From contig JALOOM010000053.1 in NCBI GenBank assembly GCA_025454395.1, positions 1 to 46,632 on the forward strand: DNA of 46,632 bases, in the 5' to 3' direction. Origin of the DNA: Elainella sp. Prado103 (GTDB taxonomy: Bacteria > Cyanobacteriota > Cyanobacteriia > Elainellales > Elainellaceae). The notes under the pieces are model-generated. The model saw only the letters and a program-made list of their open reading frames with translations, was not told the origin of the DNA and did no database searches. The position numbers and the translations under genes are program-made. Shown piece by piece: positions 7,832 to 16,958 of the stretch (position 1 is the first letter of the stretch; every line of letters begins with the position of its first letter).

Positions 7832-8941
7832 ATGAAAAAGCACACCACTGCTGTGTTAGGTTTTCTACTGGCTTTCACAGCGACGATCAGTTTTACCGCC
7901 TGTGGTTCAACCGATCGACCTCAACCGACCGTCGAAATCAATCTACCATTTGAGCAGACCATTAGAGCCAACGGGGCAGGTGCATCATTCCCCGCGCCAC
8001 TCTATCAAAATTGGTTCCGGAACTTGAATGCTAAAGAACCTCAGCTTCAATTTAACTTCCAATCTACTGGGAGTGGCACCGGAATCGAACGGTTTACGCA
8101 GGGGGTGGTCGATTTTGCTGCGAGTGACATTGCCATGACCGACGAACAGATCGCCCAAGTGAAGCGGGGAGTGGTGCTGTTACCCATGACTGCTGGGAGT
8201 ATTGTTCTGGCTTATAACCTCCCTGAAGTTAAAGATTTAAAGTTGACTCGAGAGGCTTATATCGACATTTTTATGGGGAAAATTACCAATTGGAATGACC
8301 CGAAAATTGCGCAAGCTAATCCGGATATCAGTTTGCCCAACCAAAATATCAGTGTGATTCACCGCTCCGATGGCAGTGGCACCACCGCAGTGTTCACCCA
8401 GCATCTCAGTGAGATCAGTCCGGAATGGAAACAGAGCATCGGCTCCGCCACGACTGTGCAATGGCCCAGTGGCAGTGGTAAGACTTTCCTGGGAGGCAGG
8501 GGCAATGAAGGGGTAACGGCGATCGTTTCCCAAACTCCGGGGGCGATCGGCTTCATGGAGTACAGTTTTGCATCCAAGGCCAACTTAAGTATGGCAGCTT
8601 TAGAAAATCAGTCCGGTCAGTTTATTACTCCCAGTAATGAATCCGGCAGCCAGGCTTTAGCCGCGTTTGAATTACCCGAAAATCTCAGAGCATTCATTAC
8701 CGATCCACCTGGGGATAGTTCCTATCCAATTGTCACCTATACCTGGATGTTGTTGTATAAACAATATGATGATCCGAATAAAGCCATTGCGATGGAAGCG
8801 ATGGTGCAATATGGTCTGACTGATGGACAGAAACAGGCACCACCCTTGGGCTATATTGAATTACCTCCCAATGTCGTGAAGGCAGTTGCCACTGCGGCCG
8901 ATCAAATTAGCCCTGATTTCAATATCACGATTCCTGAGTAA
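7832..8941 (+). CDS. pstS: phosphate ABC transporter substrate-binding lipoprotein PstS
   Basis: 369 residues. A lipoprotein signal peptide ends at C24 (SFTACGS). The mature protein has PstS hallmarks: GAGASFPAPLYQNW, the TGSGTGIERF phosphate loop, DFAASDIAM, and HRSDGSGTTAVFTQHL near residue 180. It binds inorganic phosphate outside the inner membrane and hands it to PstCA. No pstC, pstA or pstB follows; the next gene is on the opposite strand. I see no three-copy Pho box directly upstream, where two minisatellite arrays lie instead. It may serve a transporter encoded elsewhere, or act in phosphate sensing. Confidence 0.95.
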   Translation: MKKHTTAVLGFLLAFTATISFTACGSTDRPQPTVEINLPFEQTIRANGAGASFPAPLYQNWFRNLNAKEPQLQFNFQSTGSGTGIERFTQGVVDFAASDIAMTDEQIAQVKRGVVLLPMTAGSIVLAYNLPEVKDLKLTREAYIDIFMGKITNWNDPKIAQANPDISLPNQNISVIHRSDGSGTTAVFTQHLSEISPEWKQSIGSATTVQWPSGSGKTFLGGRGNEGVTAIVSQTPGAIGFMEYSFASKANLSMAALENQSGQFITPSNESGSQALAAFELPENLRAFITDPPGDSSYPIVTYTWMLLYKQYDDPNKAIAMEAMVQYGLTDGQKQAPPLGYIELPPNVVKAVATAADQISPDFNITIPE

Positions 8942-8994
8942 TCTCATTCGCATTCTCAAGTTGGTTTATTGTACTATACCGTACTAGAATCGCA

Positions 8995-10065
8995 CTAGGG
9001 GGATTTGGAGGGCTCGATCCCATCCTGTGGTTCAGGCGTTAAATTGGCGGCATCCACCTGCCGATCGTCCCGAATCGCCTGCATCCAGGCTGCAATCATG
9101 CCTGCAATTGGGATCGCCAGAAAAATCCCCAATAGACCCGCTACCCGCTGACCAATAAACAGCGAGAGGAACAGCACCACGGGATTCAGTTCCAGTGCAT
9201 CACCCATCACCTTCGGACGCACATAGTTTTCTTGAATTTGTTCCAACAAAATACTCACAGCCAGTACTTTGAGGGTCAGAACCCCCCCTTGAGACGCAAA
9301 CACAAGCACTGTCACCACCAACACTCCCAGAACTGCACCGATCCCCGGAATGGCATCCAAGAGCCCTACAATCACGGCGAGCACCAACGCATATTTGACT
9401 CCCAAAATCGAGAACAACACCAGTGTGGCAGTAGACAGAAACACCATCAGCAGAAGTTGCCCCCGCAAAAAGCCCAGGAAGCTCTGCTGAAAAATAGTCG
9501 CGAATCGATCGCGGGAAGGGGTTGGAATCAATTTCAGGCAGCCTTGCCAGAGCTTTTCTCCATCAATCAGCATATATAAACTGATCACTGCACCAAAAAT
9601 GGCGGTGAACACACTAGAGAAAATATTTTGCACAATGCTCAGACCTGAAATCAAGCCCGCTTGCAAGGTGCTAATCACCTTACTAATTTCGAGTTGCTCA
9701 AGAAAATCTGGAATCGGCAGGGTATCTTGTTGACTCAAGGTTTCTCTTAACTGACCAATCAAACCTTGTCCTTGGGTTAACACTTGTAACCCCACAAATG
9801 TTAGCAAGGCTAACACAATGGTGATTGCCCCTAAAAAGGTGAAAGTAATTGCCCATCCTCTGGGCAGATAGCGGCAGAGCCAGACCACTGGATAATTTAA
9901 CAGGGCGGCAAAGAGCCCAGCCGCCGTGAACATAGCGATCGTGCCATAGAAATAATTGATCAATAAGACCACAATCCAGGCACAAGCAAACAGTAAAATA
10001 AACCGCAGTAGGGTGGAGTTATTCAGGGCTTGCCCCAGTTTGGGGGAAGAAAAGAGGGGGGACAT
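8995..10065 (-). CDS. AI-2E family transporter (PerM/TqsA-like)
   Basis: 356 residues with 7-8 hydrophobic segments and the family pattern: a helical soluble insert (residues about 110-150), then GAVISLYMLIDGEKLW, GLLDAIPGIGAVLGVLVV, and the final RPKVMGDALELNPVVLFLSL area with GIFLAIPIAGM. The family includes quorum-signal exporters, Na+/H+ antiporter-like members and permeases of unknown cargo. I start at ATG 10065 (AGGTG just upstream). The longer ORF start at 10173 would overlap the preceding gene by about 80 bp. It begins 25 nt after the 1281-residue protein gene stops, so the two are likely co-transcribed. Confidence 0.9.
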   Translation of the reverse strand: MSPLFSSPKLGQALNNSTLLRFILLFACAWIVVLLINYFYGTIAMFTAAGLFAALLNYPVVWLCRYLPRGWAITFTFLGAITIVLALLTFVGLQVLTQGQGLIGQLRETLSQQDTLPIPDFLEQLEISKVISTLQAGLISGLSIVQNIFSSVFTAIFGAVISLYMLIDGEKLWQGCLKLIPTPSRDRFATIFQQSFLGFLRGQLLLMVFLSTATLVLFSILGVKYALVLAVIVGLLDAIPGIGAVLGVLVVTVLVFASQGGVLTLKVLAVSILLEQIQENYVRPKVMGDALELNPVVLFLSLFIGQRVAGLLGIFLAIPIAGMIAAWMQAIRDDRQVDAANLTPEPQDGIEPSKSP

Positions 10066-10090
10066 GGGTAACACCTGTCGCGTGATTTGA

Positions 10091-13000
10091 TTAAAGCGTG
10101 ATCGGTGCGATCGGTTCAATCTCTGGATCATAGCCGCCCACCTGATTTGTGCGTAACACCCAGATGGAAGCATCTTGAGTCAGGAATGCTTGCACGATCG
10201 TATCACTGGCTTTACGCGGCAGCAGGGTACGCCAACTGCCCAAACCGGCCCAGAGGTTGCGAAATGGATCATCTTCGAGGGTAGTCCCCAGATTGAATTC
10301 ATTGGTTTCCCAATCGGAGCGCGGCGAGCCAAATGGCTGTAATTTGCGGTATAGCTGGGATTTCACAGCCAACAACTGCTGATAGGCTTGAAATTGGGCT
10401 GGATTCTCGCTGAGCCAGGCCTGCAATTGGGGTTGGTAGGAATCGATCGATCGAGATAACGCCCGCATACTAGCAAACAGCGCTTGGTTCGAATCTTGGG
10501 CACAGTTATTGGCAGGCCCCACATAGGTTGCTCCGGTACCATCCCCAATCCGATACCGGGCGGTCATCGCTTCCAGTTGGCTCAGCATACTGTTGAGAGC
10601 CGATCGCCGTTGACCATTCACTGCAAAATCGCTGGTAAAGGGGGCAAATTTCACCAAAATATCGCATACTGGCCGATTCCCCAACCAGCCAAACTGCCGA
10701 TCGCCCATGTAGCGCGACCAGTGCAGTGTGCCCGAGGTTAACCCATCGGTATTATGACTATATACCTGGTAATACTGGATCTCAAATCGCCGTTCATCAC
10801 TAACGGGATCATGAATTACTGTCGCCAATCCATAGGAAAAGTGGCCAAAAAAGATGGGGGTTGCCGCCGAGGGTTCTTTCTTGTTGCCGCCAATGCCACC
10901 GTAAACATGCAGCAACAAAGCCCGATCGCCTACCTGCCAGGACTCAATTGCAGCTTGGATCGCATTGGGTTGATCACCCTGAACCGCCGATCCGCCGACA
11001 CAAAGCACCGATGAAATTCGCCCTTTTTGCTCCACCGCCTTGGCCCAGGACTCCTGACGCACGTAGCGATAGGCCGCTTTACTGCCAAAAACGACCCGAT
11101 CGGGCTGGAGCCGCAACAGCGATCGGGGAGCCAAAGCCTGCACCACGAAATTTCCGGCTGCATCCTTGGCACCATAAATATACCAGCCCAACTCATTCAG
11201 GGGAGATTGCTCTAATTGTTGTGTCGTTGAGGGCGAACTACCATAATTGCGAGCGGCCACCACAGGCGGTAACCGCACCACTTCGACATCTCCATCAAAC
11301 TGGCGGGAAGCCGCATTGAAGTGGCGGATTTGAAACCGATCCGTGTCTGGGATCGGAGCGATAAACTGAGCACACCCATAGTAGCGGCCCGTGACTTCGG
11401 TCGGCTGATGGCGGACGGAAAGGATCAGGGGTGCCAGCAGTTCTGAATCTGCCTTGGGAGCGCTTGGGAGATCGCTGGACTGCATCGGGAAGGGATCAAC
11501 TTGCACCGTACCCGTCAGCATCACGATCAGATCATCCTCAGGATGGGAGCCGGCCAATGACTCTAACGGCCCGACCTGCTGCCAATGGTTGAGACGATCG
11601 GGGTGGATCGTGCCACCATACTGACTGGAATATTGGGCATCCACACTAAAGTGAACATCATGGGTTACGGCTCGCACCCATTGTTTTACCCTTGGATCGG
11701 CACTCCAGCGTAAAATTACCCGCTGCCCTACGACCGATTCATAGCCCGGAGCGGCATGATGTACTTCAAACCAGACTCCCCGCAATGATCGTCGTTCCGA
11801 CAGTTGGGGTAAAATTAGCCGACCGATCCAGGGAGCGATCGGTTGATACCAGCGGGAATCCACTGATTGCGTCAATGGATAATAGCTGTAATGATTAAAG
11901 TCAGCCTGTTTATAAATTTCGTAATTACTGGTAGGACGCGGGTGGGTTAAGGTTTTAGTTAACAACCGGCCGGCCAAAATCGATTGAATAGTTGCGATCG
12001 TATGCTGTAGATGACTCTCACCATCCGGCAAAAAGGCATTGGGATCCATCAGTCCACCGGGCACTTGATGCCCCATCGGCCCTAAAGCAATTTCACTAAT
12101 CTTCCCTTTGCGTAATGCCCGATTCCAATAGGATAGAGCAAACCAGGAACGGCGACCCGGAAACAGGATGGGGCCCAATCTAGCTACACTATCTTGACTG
12201 CCAACGAGATGATAAAGATGTTCTAACTTTAAAAAGTTATTATTGGCACTCATCACCCCTCCCAGGGAGATCACCTCAATATCCGCTCCCAAAGCGCGTT
12301 TGAGATACGGAGCAGCCGCCACCGACATTTGGGCTCCACCGCTATAGCCCACCAGCGTGAGAGGCGTTGGCTCATTTGGCTGGTAACCTCGCTGCATCAA
12401 GCCGTTATAGAGGATTTGGGCGATCCCCTGGTTATAGATTGGGCCGTAGCGTTTATCCGCAGAGATAGCCACCACCCAGGCATTGCGGAGATTCACCATA
12501 AACCCTAACAATGCTGTCGGATTTTCCCAACGCATTCGATCGGCTAATCGCCACACCCAAGCTAGGGGCCGATCCTGCACCAGTGGCTGATTGCGCACCG
12601 AATACATCATCATCCCTTGTAACAGGGTCATATCGGCAGGCAAAGCCGGTTCTAGAGCCGCCAAGAAATCGGCCACATCCGGGGTATACGCTTCTCCCGA
12701 TTGCCCTACCCCATCCAGGTAAATCACATAGCGAGAGATGGCATTTGTCGCACGATCGATCGATACTGGGTTAGCAGAGTTGGTGCGAGTCTCCACTTCA
12801 TCGCCATACCAACCAGCCCACCAACCTAAGGTTTCTAAGGGGGCCAGCAACCCAGCAAAGATCAAAGCAACGATCCCGATCCAACTGAGATCGAAGACCC
12901 AACGCACCAAGCGAGGCAGATTCTCATACCAGCCGAACAAACTGAGGCGGATCGGTCGCAGCAACAGAACCACTAATATAAACAACAGAAGCATACTAAA

Positions 13001-13936
13001 CAGCATCAGCCCGAGCCGCAGCAATTGGGGAATGCGTTGCCACCAATGCTCAAATCGCACGCCCACCCGATCGGTTTCTAGATCCGGTATGGCCAGGGTT
13101 GCCCCAGCGGCGGGTTGGCCGATCGGAGCCGTAGAAGAAAAATGAACGGTAGATTGAGCAGTAGGCTGAACGGTAGGTTGAACGGTGGGTTGAACGGTGG
13201 GCTGAACCCCAGAGGCCAAAGGCAAATCTGAAACTGGGAGCGTCGCATTCGACCGATCGCCCGTCTCGGTTGTTGTCCGATCGCCGGTTGCCAACCGTGC
13301 TTCGCGCCCCGACTGTACCAACTGTTTGAGTTCTGAGCCCTGTCTCACCAAATCCACTCCAGCCACTTGCCGCATCAGGTTCTGACCCAGGCGAGCAATC
13401 GGCTGACCGATCGTTGCTTCCAACAGACGCAGGACGATCCAACCCACGACTACATGGACGAATGCCCTCGCACCGCCCACCTGAGCGATCGCACTCACAC
13501 CTGCCACCATCGCTAACAAGTGCCAGACGGATAACACATTCAAGATTGGCAAGCCAGCATAGGGGAGAGCCCCCAAGAAACTGAAAAGTAAAGGGGCATA
13601 GCTTAAGCCCAACCCAATCACTAAACTGCGCCAGGGAATCGGCGTAAATCCGGGTAGCCAGCCGATCGCCCAGGTGCTAAACACTAAGAATAGAAAGCCA
13701 AATACCAGTAAGATGGCGTTTAAGATCAAACTGAACCCGAAGCGAATGGGTTTAACCTGATTGATAAATAAAATGATGCTCTGCCCGATCGCCAAGGATA
13801 TCCCAGCGAATAGCACGACCAATAGCGCCAGGGTTTGCCCTCTGGATAATGCGACAATTTGCTGGAATGCTGCCTGTTCCAAAAACATGGAGCCGCCGAT
13901 CAGATCAGCAAGTTGTTGCAGCAATGGGTCAGTCAT
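10091..13936 (-). CDS. large membrane protein with alpha/beta-hydrolase-like domain
   Basis: 1281 residues. About five membrane helices fill residues 30-190 (Yip1-like in style). A low-complexity linker follows (about 200-290) with a VQPT tetrapeptide repeated by a 12-bp DNA array. A second helix group lies at about 305-375. The domain from about 395 to 655 looks like a serine hydrolase: YVIYLDGVGQSG at its start, and a nucleophile elbow GYSGGAQ with the Ser near residue 531. The last 600 residues (PGYESVVGQRVILRWSADP onward) match nothing I can name; several stretches read like beta-rich domains. The hydrolase reaction and substrate are unknown; a lipid or ester substrate is a guess from the membrane setting. 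It lies downstream of the DUF3124 lipoprotein gene. Confidence 0.8.
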   Translation of the reverse strand: MTDPLLQQLADLIGGSMFLEQAAFQQIVALSRGQTLALLVVLFAGISLAIGQSIILFINQVKPIRFGFSLILNAILLVFGFLFLVFSTWAIGWLPGFTPIPWRSLVIGLGLSYAPLLFSFLGALPYAGLPILNVLSVWHLLAMVAGVSAIAQVGGARAFVHVVVGWIVLRLLEATIGQPIARLGQNLMRQVAGVDLVRQGSELKQLVQSGREARLATGDRTTTETGDRSNATLPVSDLPLASGVQPTVQPTVQPTVQPTAQSTVHFSSTAPIGQPAAGATLAIPDLETDRVGVRFEHWWQRIPQLLRLGLMLFSMLLLFILVVLLLRPIRLSLFGWYENLPRLVRWVFDLSWIGIVALIFAGLLAPLETLGWWAGWYGDEVETRTNSANPVSIDRATNAISRYVIYLDGVGQSGEAYTPDVADFLAALEPALPADMTLLQGMMMYSVRNQPLVQDRPLAWVWRLADRMRWENPTALLGFMVNLRNAWVVAISADKRYGPIYNQGIAQILYNGLMQRGYQPNEPTPLTLVGYSGGAQMSVAAAPYLKRALGADIEVISLGGVMSANNNFLKLEHLYHLVGSQDSVARLGPILFPGRRSWFALSYWNRALRKGKISEIALGPMGHQVPGGLMDPNAFLPDGESHLQHTIATIQSILAGRLLTKTLTHPRPTSNYEIYKQADFNHYSYYPLTQSVDSRWYQPIAPWIGRLILPQLSERRSLRGVWFEVHHAAPGYESVVGQRVILRWSADPRVKQWVRAVTHDVHFSVDAQYSSQYGGTIHPDRLNHWQQVGPLESLAGSHPEDDLIVMLTGTVQVDPFPMQSSDLPSAPKADSELLAPLILSVRHQPTEVTGRYYGCAQFIAPIPDTDRFQIRHFNAASRQFDGDVEVVRLPPVVAARNYGSSPSTTQQLEQSPLNELGWYIYGAKDAAGNFVVQALAPRSLLRLQPDRVVFGSKAAYRYVRQESWAKAVEQKGRISSVLCVGGSAVQGDQPNAIQAAIESWQVGDRALLLHVYGGIGGNKKEPSAATPIFFGHFSYGLATVIHDPVSDERRFEIQYYQVYSHNTDGLTSGTLHWSRYMGDRQFGWLGNRPVCDILVKFAPFTSDFAVNGQRRSALNSMLSQLEAMTARYRIGDGTGATYVGPANNCAQDSNQALFASMRALSRSIDSYQPQLQAWLSENPAQFQAYQQLLAVKSQLYRKLQPFGSPRSDWETNEFNLGTTLEDDPFRNLWAGLGSWRTLLPRKASDTIVQAFLTQDASIWVLRTNQVGGYDPEIEPIAPITL
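13149..13208. repeat. 12-bp tandem array inside the 1281-residue gene, 5 copies
   Basis: GTAGGTTGAACG-type units start at 13149, 13161, 13173, 13185 and 13197. On the coding strand they encode the tetrapeptide repeat VQPT (with AQST and VQPT variants) in a linker between membrane blocks. Confidence 0.9.
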
Positions 13937-14058
13937 AGTTTAGGGTTCGTTTAACAACATCTGCTCAGCCTATAACTTCAATGGCTCGGCGATCTGAGCA
14001 ACAGACCCAATGCCAATGTTAAACTCAAATCTAACTATTGAAGTTTACCTCGGTTCTT

Positions 14059-14625
14059 TTACTCTTCCACAGACTTCTCCTGATCTTCTGCACCTCGGCT
14101 GCGGATCACCCGTCCTGCACTGACAAACGAGATCCCTTGATTGCCGCTTGTATTGACCATAATGGACTCGATTACGGGATCCGAGACAGGGATTTGGGTC
14201 ACCCATTCCACCATGAAAAAGGCTCCCAACCCCCCACTGGCATCTGTTTGCGGCACGACAAAATTTGTGGCAGCCAGTGATCCCAGTTCAACAGACTGTT
14301 CTAGATACTTACGAACCAATTGACCGTTCCCATCATAGTAATCGACGGCTGTGAGAATCAGGGGATGGGCAGCATCCGTGTTGCGAATACTCAGGGTCGT
14401 GGTTAGATCGATCGTCCGATCTTGAGCCCAGGTATAAATCTGCGAATAAACCGGGACATAAAGGGTTTGTCCTTCGATGATCTGGACGGTTTCATTCAAG
14501 ACGACTGGCTTGAGGGGAGTCGCCGCCGGCGCAACTGGCGATCGGGAGTCCGTACAGCCAACCAACCCACTGACCAGAATCAAAAGGCTGCTATAGAGAG
14601 ATCGCTTGATTGATTCGCTGATCAT
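14059..14625 (-). CDS. DUF3124 lipoprotein
   Basis: 188 residues with a lipoprotein signal peptide ending at C24 (SGLVGCTDS). The rest carries the DUF3124 pattern: GQTLYVPVYSQIY, the LSIRNTDAAHPLIL strand, YYDGNGQLVRKYL, the DASGGLGAFFMVEW block and GISFVSAGRVI near the end. The family is common in cyanobacteria and proteobacteria and has no proven function; placement is periplasmic, membrane-anchored. I use the ATG at 14625 because it gives the signal peptide. The longer ORF start at 14790 would overlap the upstream gene by about 150 bp. It sits 13 nt behind the 192-residue membrane protein gene, in the glutaminase-HdeD run. Confidence 0.85.
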   Translation of the reverse strand: MISESIKRSLYSSLLILVSGLVGCTDSRSPVAPAATPLKPVVLNETVQIIEGQTLYVPVYSQIYTWAQDRTIDLTTTLSIRNTDAAHPLILTAVDYYDGNGQLVRKYLEQSVELGSLAATNFVVPQTDASGGLGAFFMVEWVTQIPVSDPVIESIMVNTSGNQGISFVSAGRVIRSRGAEDQEKSVEE

Positions 14626-14638
14626 AGGCAGGTGAATT

Positions 14639-15217
14639 TTACTCAAGCTTTTCGATCGTTCGGAAAATGACAGGCGCATCTTGTAACCGCCGATAGGTGC
14701 GATACCGTTGATAGAGTTCCAAATTGGTGAAGAAGAACAAAGAAACAGCTTCCCACAGAAAAACCCAACCTGCAATAAATACTCCTTCAATGAGAGTCGA
14801 ACTGATCACCCCCTCCTCCACTCGCCGCGTGGCTATCGCCCCAAACCAGAGCAGAAGCAAACCCAGAATCACCAACCGTAGCATTTGGGCATTGGTTTTC
14901 TTGAGTTGCTTCCGTAAGAGATACAGCTTAAAAATAAAACTGTTGGCTAAGCCCTGACGCGCCTCCGTTTCAATGCGTTGATTATAATTCTGCAACGGGA
15001 GAATAAAGCAGAGTTCGATCCGGTGTTTGCCTGGAATTTCTTGGGAACTCTCTTCTAGATAAGTTGCCAGATCAGGATCGATCTCTCGTCGCTTGAACGG
15101 GGCTGGATCCCACTCACTAAAGATATCCGAGTATTGATCTAAGCCAATCTCGATCATATAGTGCTGGGTGGTGGGATCGATAACGTAGATCTCGCTGAAG
15201 GGCTTATGATCCGGCAT
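14639..15217 (-). CDS. conserved-looking membrane protein, unknown function
   Basis: 192 residues. Residues 1-100 are soluble and acidic, with the phrase SEIYVIDPTTQHYMIEI near the start. Two membrane helices follow (about 112-130 and 140-165), and then a short basic tail rich in R and Y. I do not recognise the family. It lies 7 nt after HdeD and 13 nt before the DUF3124 gene, so it belongs to the same transcript. A role with those two envelope proteins is inference from position. Confidence 0.8.
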   Translation of the reverse strand: MPDHKPFSEIYVIDPTTQHYMIEIGLDQYSDIFSEWDPAPFKRREIDPDLATYLEESSQEIPGKHRIELCFILPLQNYNQRIETEARQGLANSFIFKLYLLRKQLKKTNAQMLRLVILGLLLLWFGAIATRRVEEGVISSTLIEGVFIAGWVFLWEAVSLFFFTNLELYQRYRTYRRLQDAPVIFRTIEKLE

Positions 15218-15224
15218 AGCTGAA

Positions 15225-15791
15225 TTAGAGCGATGAACTGGTGACTGCCCGTCGAACCGCCAGCGCTGCCACCAACAGGGAGATACCGCGCATCAATAGC
15301 CCGATCCCCACATAGAGCCCGATCAGCCACAGCGCACTAAAGGGAAACCGATTGATCACCATAATCCCCAAAATCAACGTGACAACCCCATTAAACGCCA
15401 CGAGCCAAGCCATCCGATGACCCGCCCGATTCGTGAAGGCCATAATGATTGTGAAAATGCCTTCTACGATAAATAGAATACCAAAAGCAAAGGTGAGGGC
15501 AAGCATCGCTGCTCCCACATTGAATAGAATATAGATGCCAGCAATCACATAAAAAATACCAACGACCAGGTTGAGCCAAAATCCGCGCACTGGTTTTGAT
15601 TGGAATGATTCAACGATCATGACTACGCCGCTAATAATGGCCAACCAACCCATCACCGAGGTGAAAAAGGCCGAAGCCAAACCGGGCATTAAGATTGCTA
15701 ACACGCCTAAAATCATTAAGCCAATACTGAGAATGATTACCCAGGTCATGGATTTCTTGACATTAGCCTCTAAGGACAGATCGGAAGTCAT
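15225..15791 (-). CDS. HdeD family membrane protein
   Basis: 188 residues with six closely spaced membrane helices and almost no loops, the normal build of HdeD proteins. Recognisable pieces are MTWVIILSIGLMILGVLAI, the GWLAIISGVVMIVESF segment and the repeated GIFYVIAGIYIL half. E. coli HdeD helps survival at low pH at high cell density; in other bacteria the family is a general envelope-stress marker. The start at 15791 has GAGGT at normal spacing; the longer ORF would overlap the glutaminase stop. It follows glsA by 34 nt and is probably driven by the same CATATC-type promoter. Confidence 0.9.
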   Translation of the reverse strand: MTSDLSLEANVKKSMTWVIILSIGLMILGVLAILMPGLASAFFTSVMGWLAIISGVVMIVESFQSKPVRGFWLNLVVGIFYVIAGIYILFNVGAAMLALTFAFGILFIVEGIFTIIMAFTNRAGHRMAWLVAFNGVVTLILGIMVINRFPFSALWLIGLYVGIGLLMRGISLLVAALAVRRAVTSSSL

Positions 15792-15825
15792 AAGATTTAC
15801 CTCGGTTTTGAAATATGAGTTTGAG

Positions 15826-16863
15826 TTAAACGACAGGTCTGGAGGCAAATAGATTCAGCCCCAACTGTTCCGACAAAAACTGAGCAACCAACTGACCTTT
15901 CACACTATTGCCAGCCTCATCCAGCGGTGGTGCGAAGGTTCCCAGTCCACCTTTTCCAGGAGCTACGGTGACCATGCCACCACTGACTCCGCTTTTTCCT
16001 GGCAATCCAGTTTCATAGAGCCAATCTCCTGAATTTTCATACAAGCCAGCCGTTACCATCACCGCCAACACATGTTGACAATGGATCGGTGCGATCACCT
16101 GCTCATGCGTAATTGGGTTCATTCCTCCGTTCGCCAGAGTCGCTGCCATAGTGGCAATATCTTTGGCTGTGACATTCAGCGAACATTGTTTAGTGTAGAT
16201 ATCAGTTGCTTCGATCGGGTCAAAGAAGATGCGATCGTAGGCGGTCAGCAACTTAGCCAGTCCTTGATTGCGTTGATTGGTTGCTGCTTCAGATGCATAG
16301 ACTTCCTGATTCAGGCTCAGGGGTCTACCTGCAAAGCGCGACAATTCAGCTTGAATAAATTGCCACTTGGCTTCAGCCGTTTTGCCCGGAGCTAGACTGG
16401 TAGCCGCGATCGCGCCAGCATTCACCATCGGGTTACTGGTGCCTTCCGTGACTCGTTCGATCGCCATGACTGAATTAAACGGCAACCCCGTATTGTTCAC
16501 TCCCAGTTTCTCCTGGGCCTCATCTTCTCCGATCGCCTGACAGATCAGGGCAAACACGAAGGGTTTAGATAGGCTTTGTAACGAAAAAGTGACATCTACA
16601 TCACCTGCAATGGTGATCTCGCCATCAACGCTCACAATACAAATGCCAAACAACGCGGCTGATACTTGCGCTAATGCTGGAATATAACTTGCGACCTCAC
16701 CTGCTTCAACCGATCGAAACCTGGTATAAGCTTCATCCACCAATGCTTGTACATGTTCAGCCGCAGGCAGACGGCCGGTCGATACTGCCAAATTTATTGC
16801 TGCTCGATCAGGAGTTCGATCGAGCGGAGTCATCGCATTTAAAAAAGCTCGCAGGTTGATCAT
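15826..16863 (-). CDS. glsA: glutaminase A
   Basis: 345 residues. It hydrolyses L-glutamine to glutamate and ammonia with a serine-dependent beta-lactamase-like fold. The Ser-x-x-Lys catalytic pair is S97-L-S-K100. Other family blocks are clear: VNNTGLPFNSVMAIE, NPMVNAGAIAATSL, GGMNPITHEQV and the SGVSGGMVTVAPGKGG loop. The first 25 residues are variable, and M11 is an alternative start. The -10-like element of CATATC site 2 ends 5 nt before the ATG, so the mRNA may be leaderless. By memory, a Synechocystis glutaminase gene is reported as salt-induced, which fits the promoter group. HdeD follows 34 nt downstream. Confidence 0.95.
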   Translation of the reverse strand: MINLRAFLNAMTPLDRTPDRAAINLAVSTGRLPAAEHVQALVDEAYTRFRSVEAGEVASYIPALAQVSAALFGICIVSVDGEITIAGDVDVTFSLQSLSKPFVFALICQAIGEDEAQEKLGVNNTGLPFNSVMAIERVTEGTSNPMVNAGAIAATSLAPGKTAEAKWQFIQAELSRFAGRPLSLNQEVYASEAATNQRNQGLAKLLTAYDRIFFDPIEATDIYTKQCSLNVTAKDIATMAATLANGGMNPITHEQVIAPIHCQHVLAVMVTAGLYENSGDWLYETGLPGKSGVSGGMVTVAPGKGGLGTFAPPLDEAGNSVKGQLVAQFLSEQLGLNLFASRPVV

Positions 16864-16868
16864 AACTC

Positions 16869-16900
16869 AGGTTAGCGTAAGAAAATATGAAAGCGATATG
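16869..16900 (-). promoter_or_regulatory. CATATC direct-repeat promoter, site 2 (glsA)
   Basis: Read on the reverse strand: CATATC (16895-16900), N5, CATATT (16884-16889), 9 nt, then TAACCT (16869-16874). It points directly at glsA, whose ATG starts 5 nt later. It is the least exact of the four strong sites in the N5 spacer (GCTTT instead of AGTTT) but exact in distances. Confidence 0.75.
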
Positions 16901-16958
16901 ATCAAATGATGGTTTTCCCTCTGACCCATCAAACCCTGGCAAAACATACTTTATAGGT

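Noticed and set aside
10861-11319. 152-codon ORF antisense to the large hydrolase gene
   Set aside because: No ribosome binding site or recognisable protein; shadow of the long reverse-strand gene.
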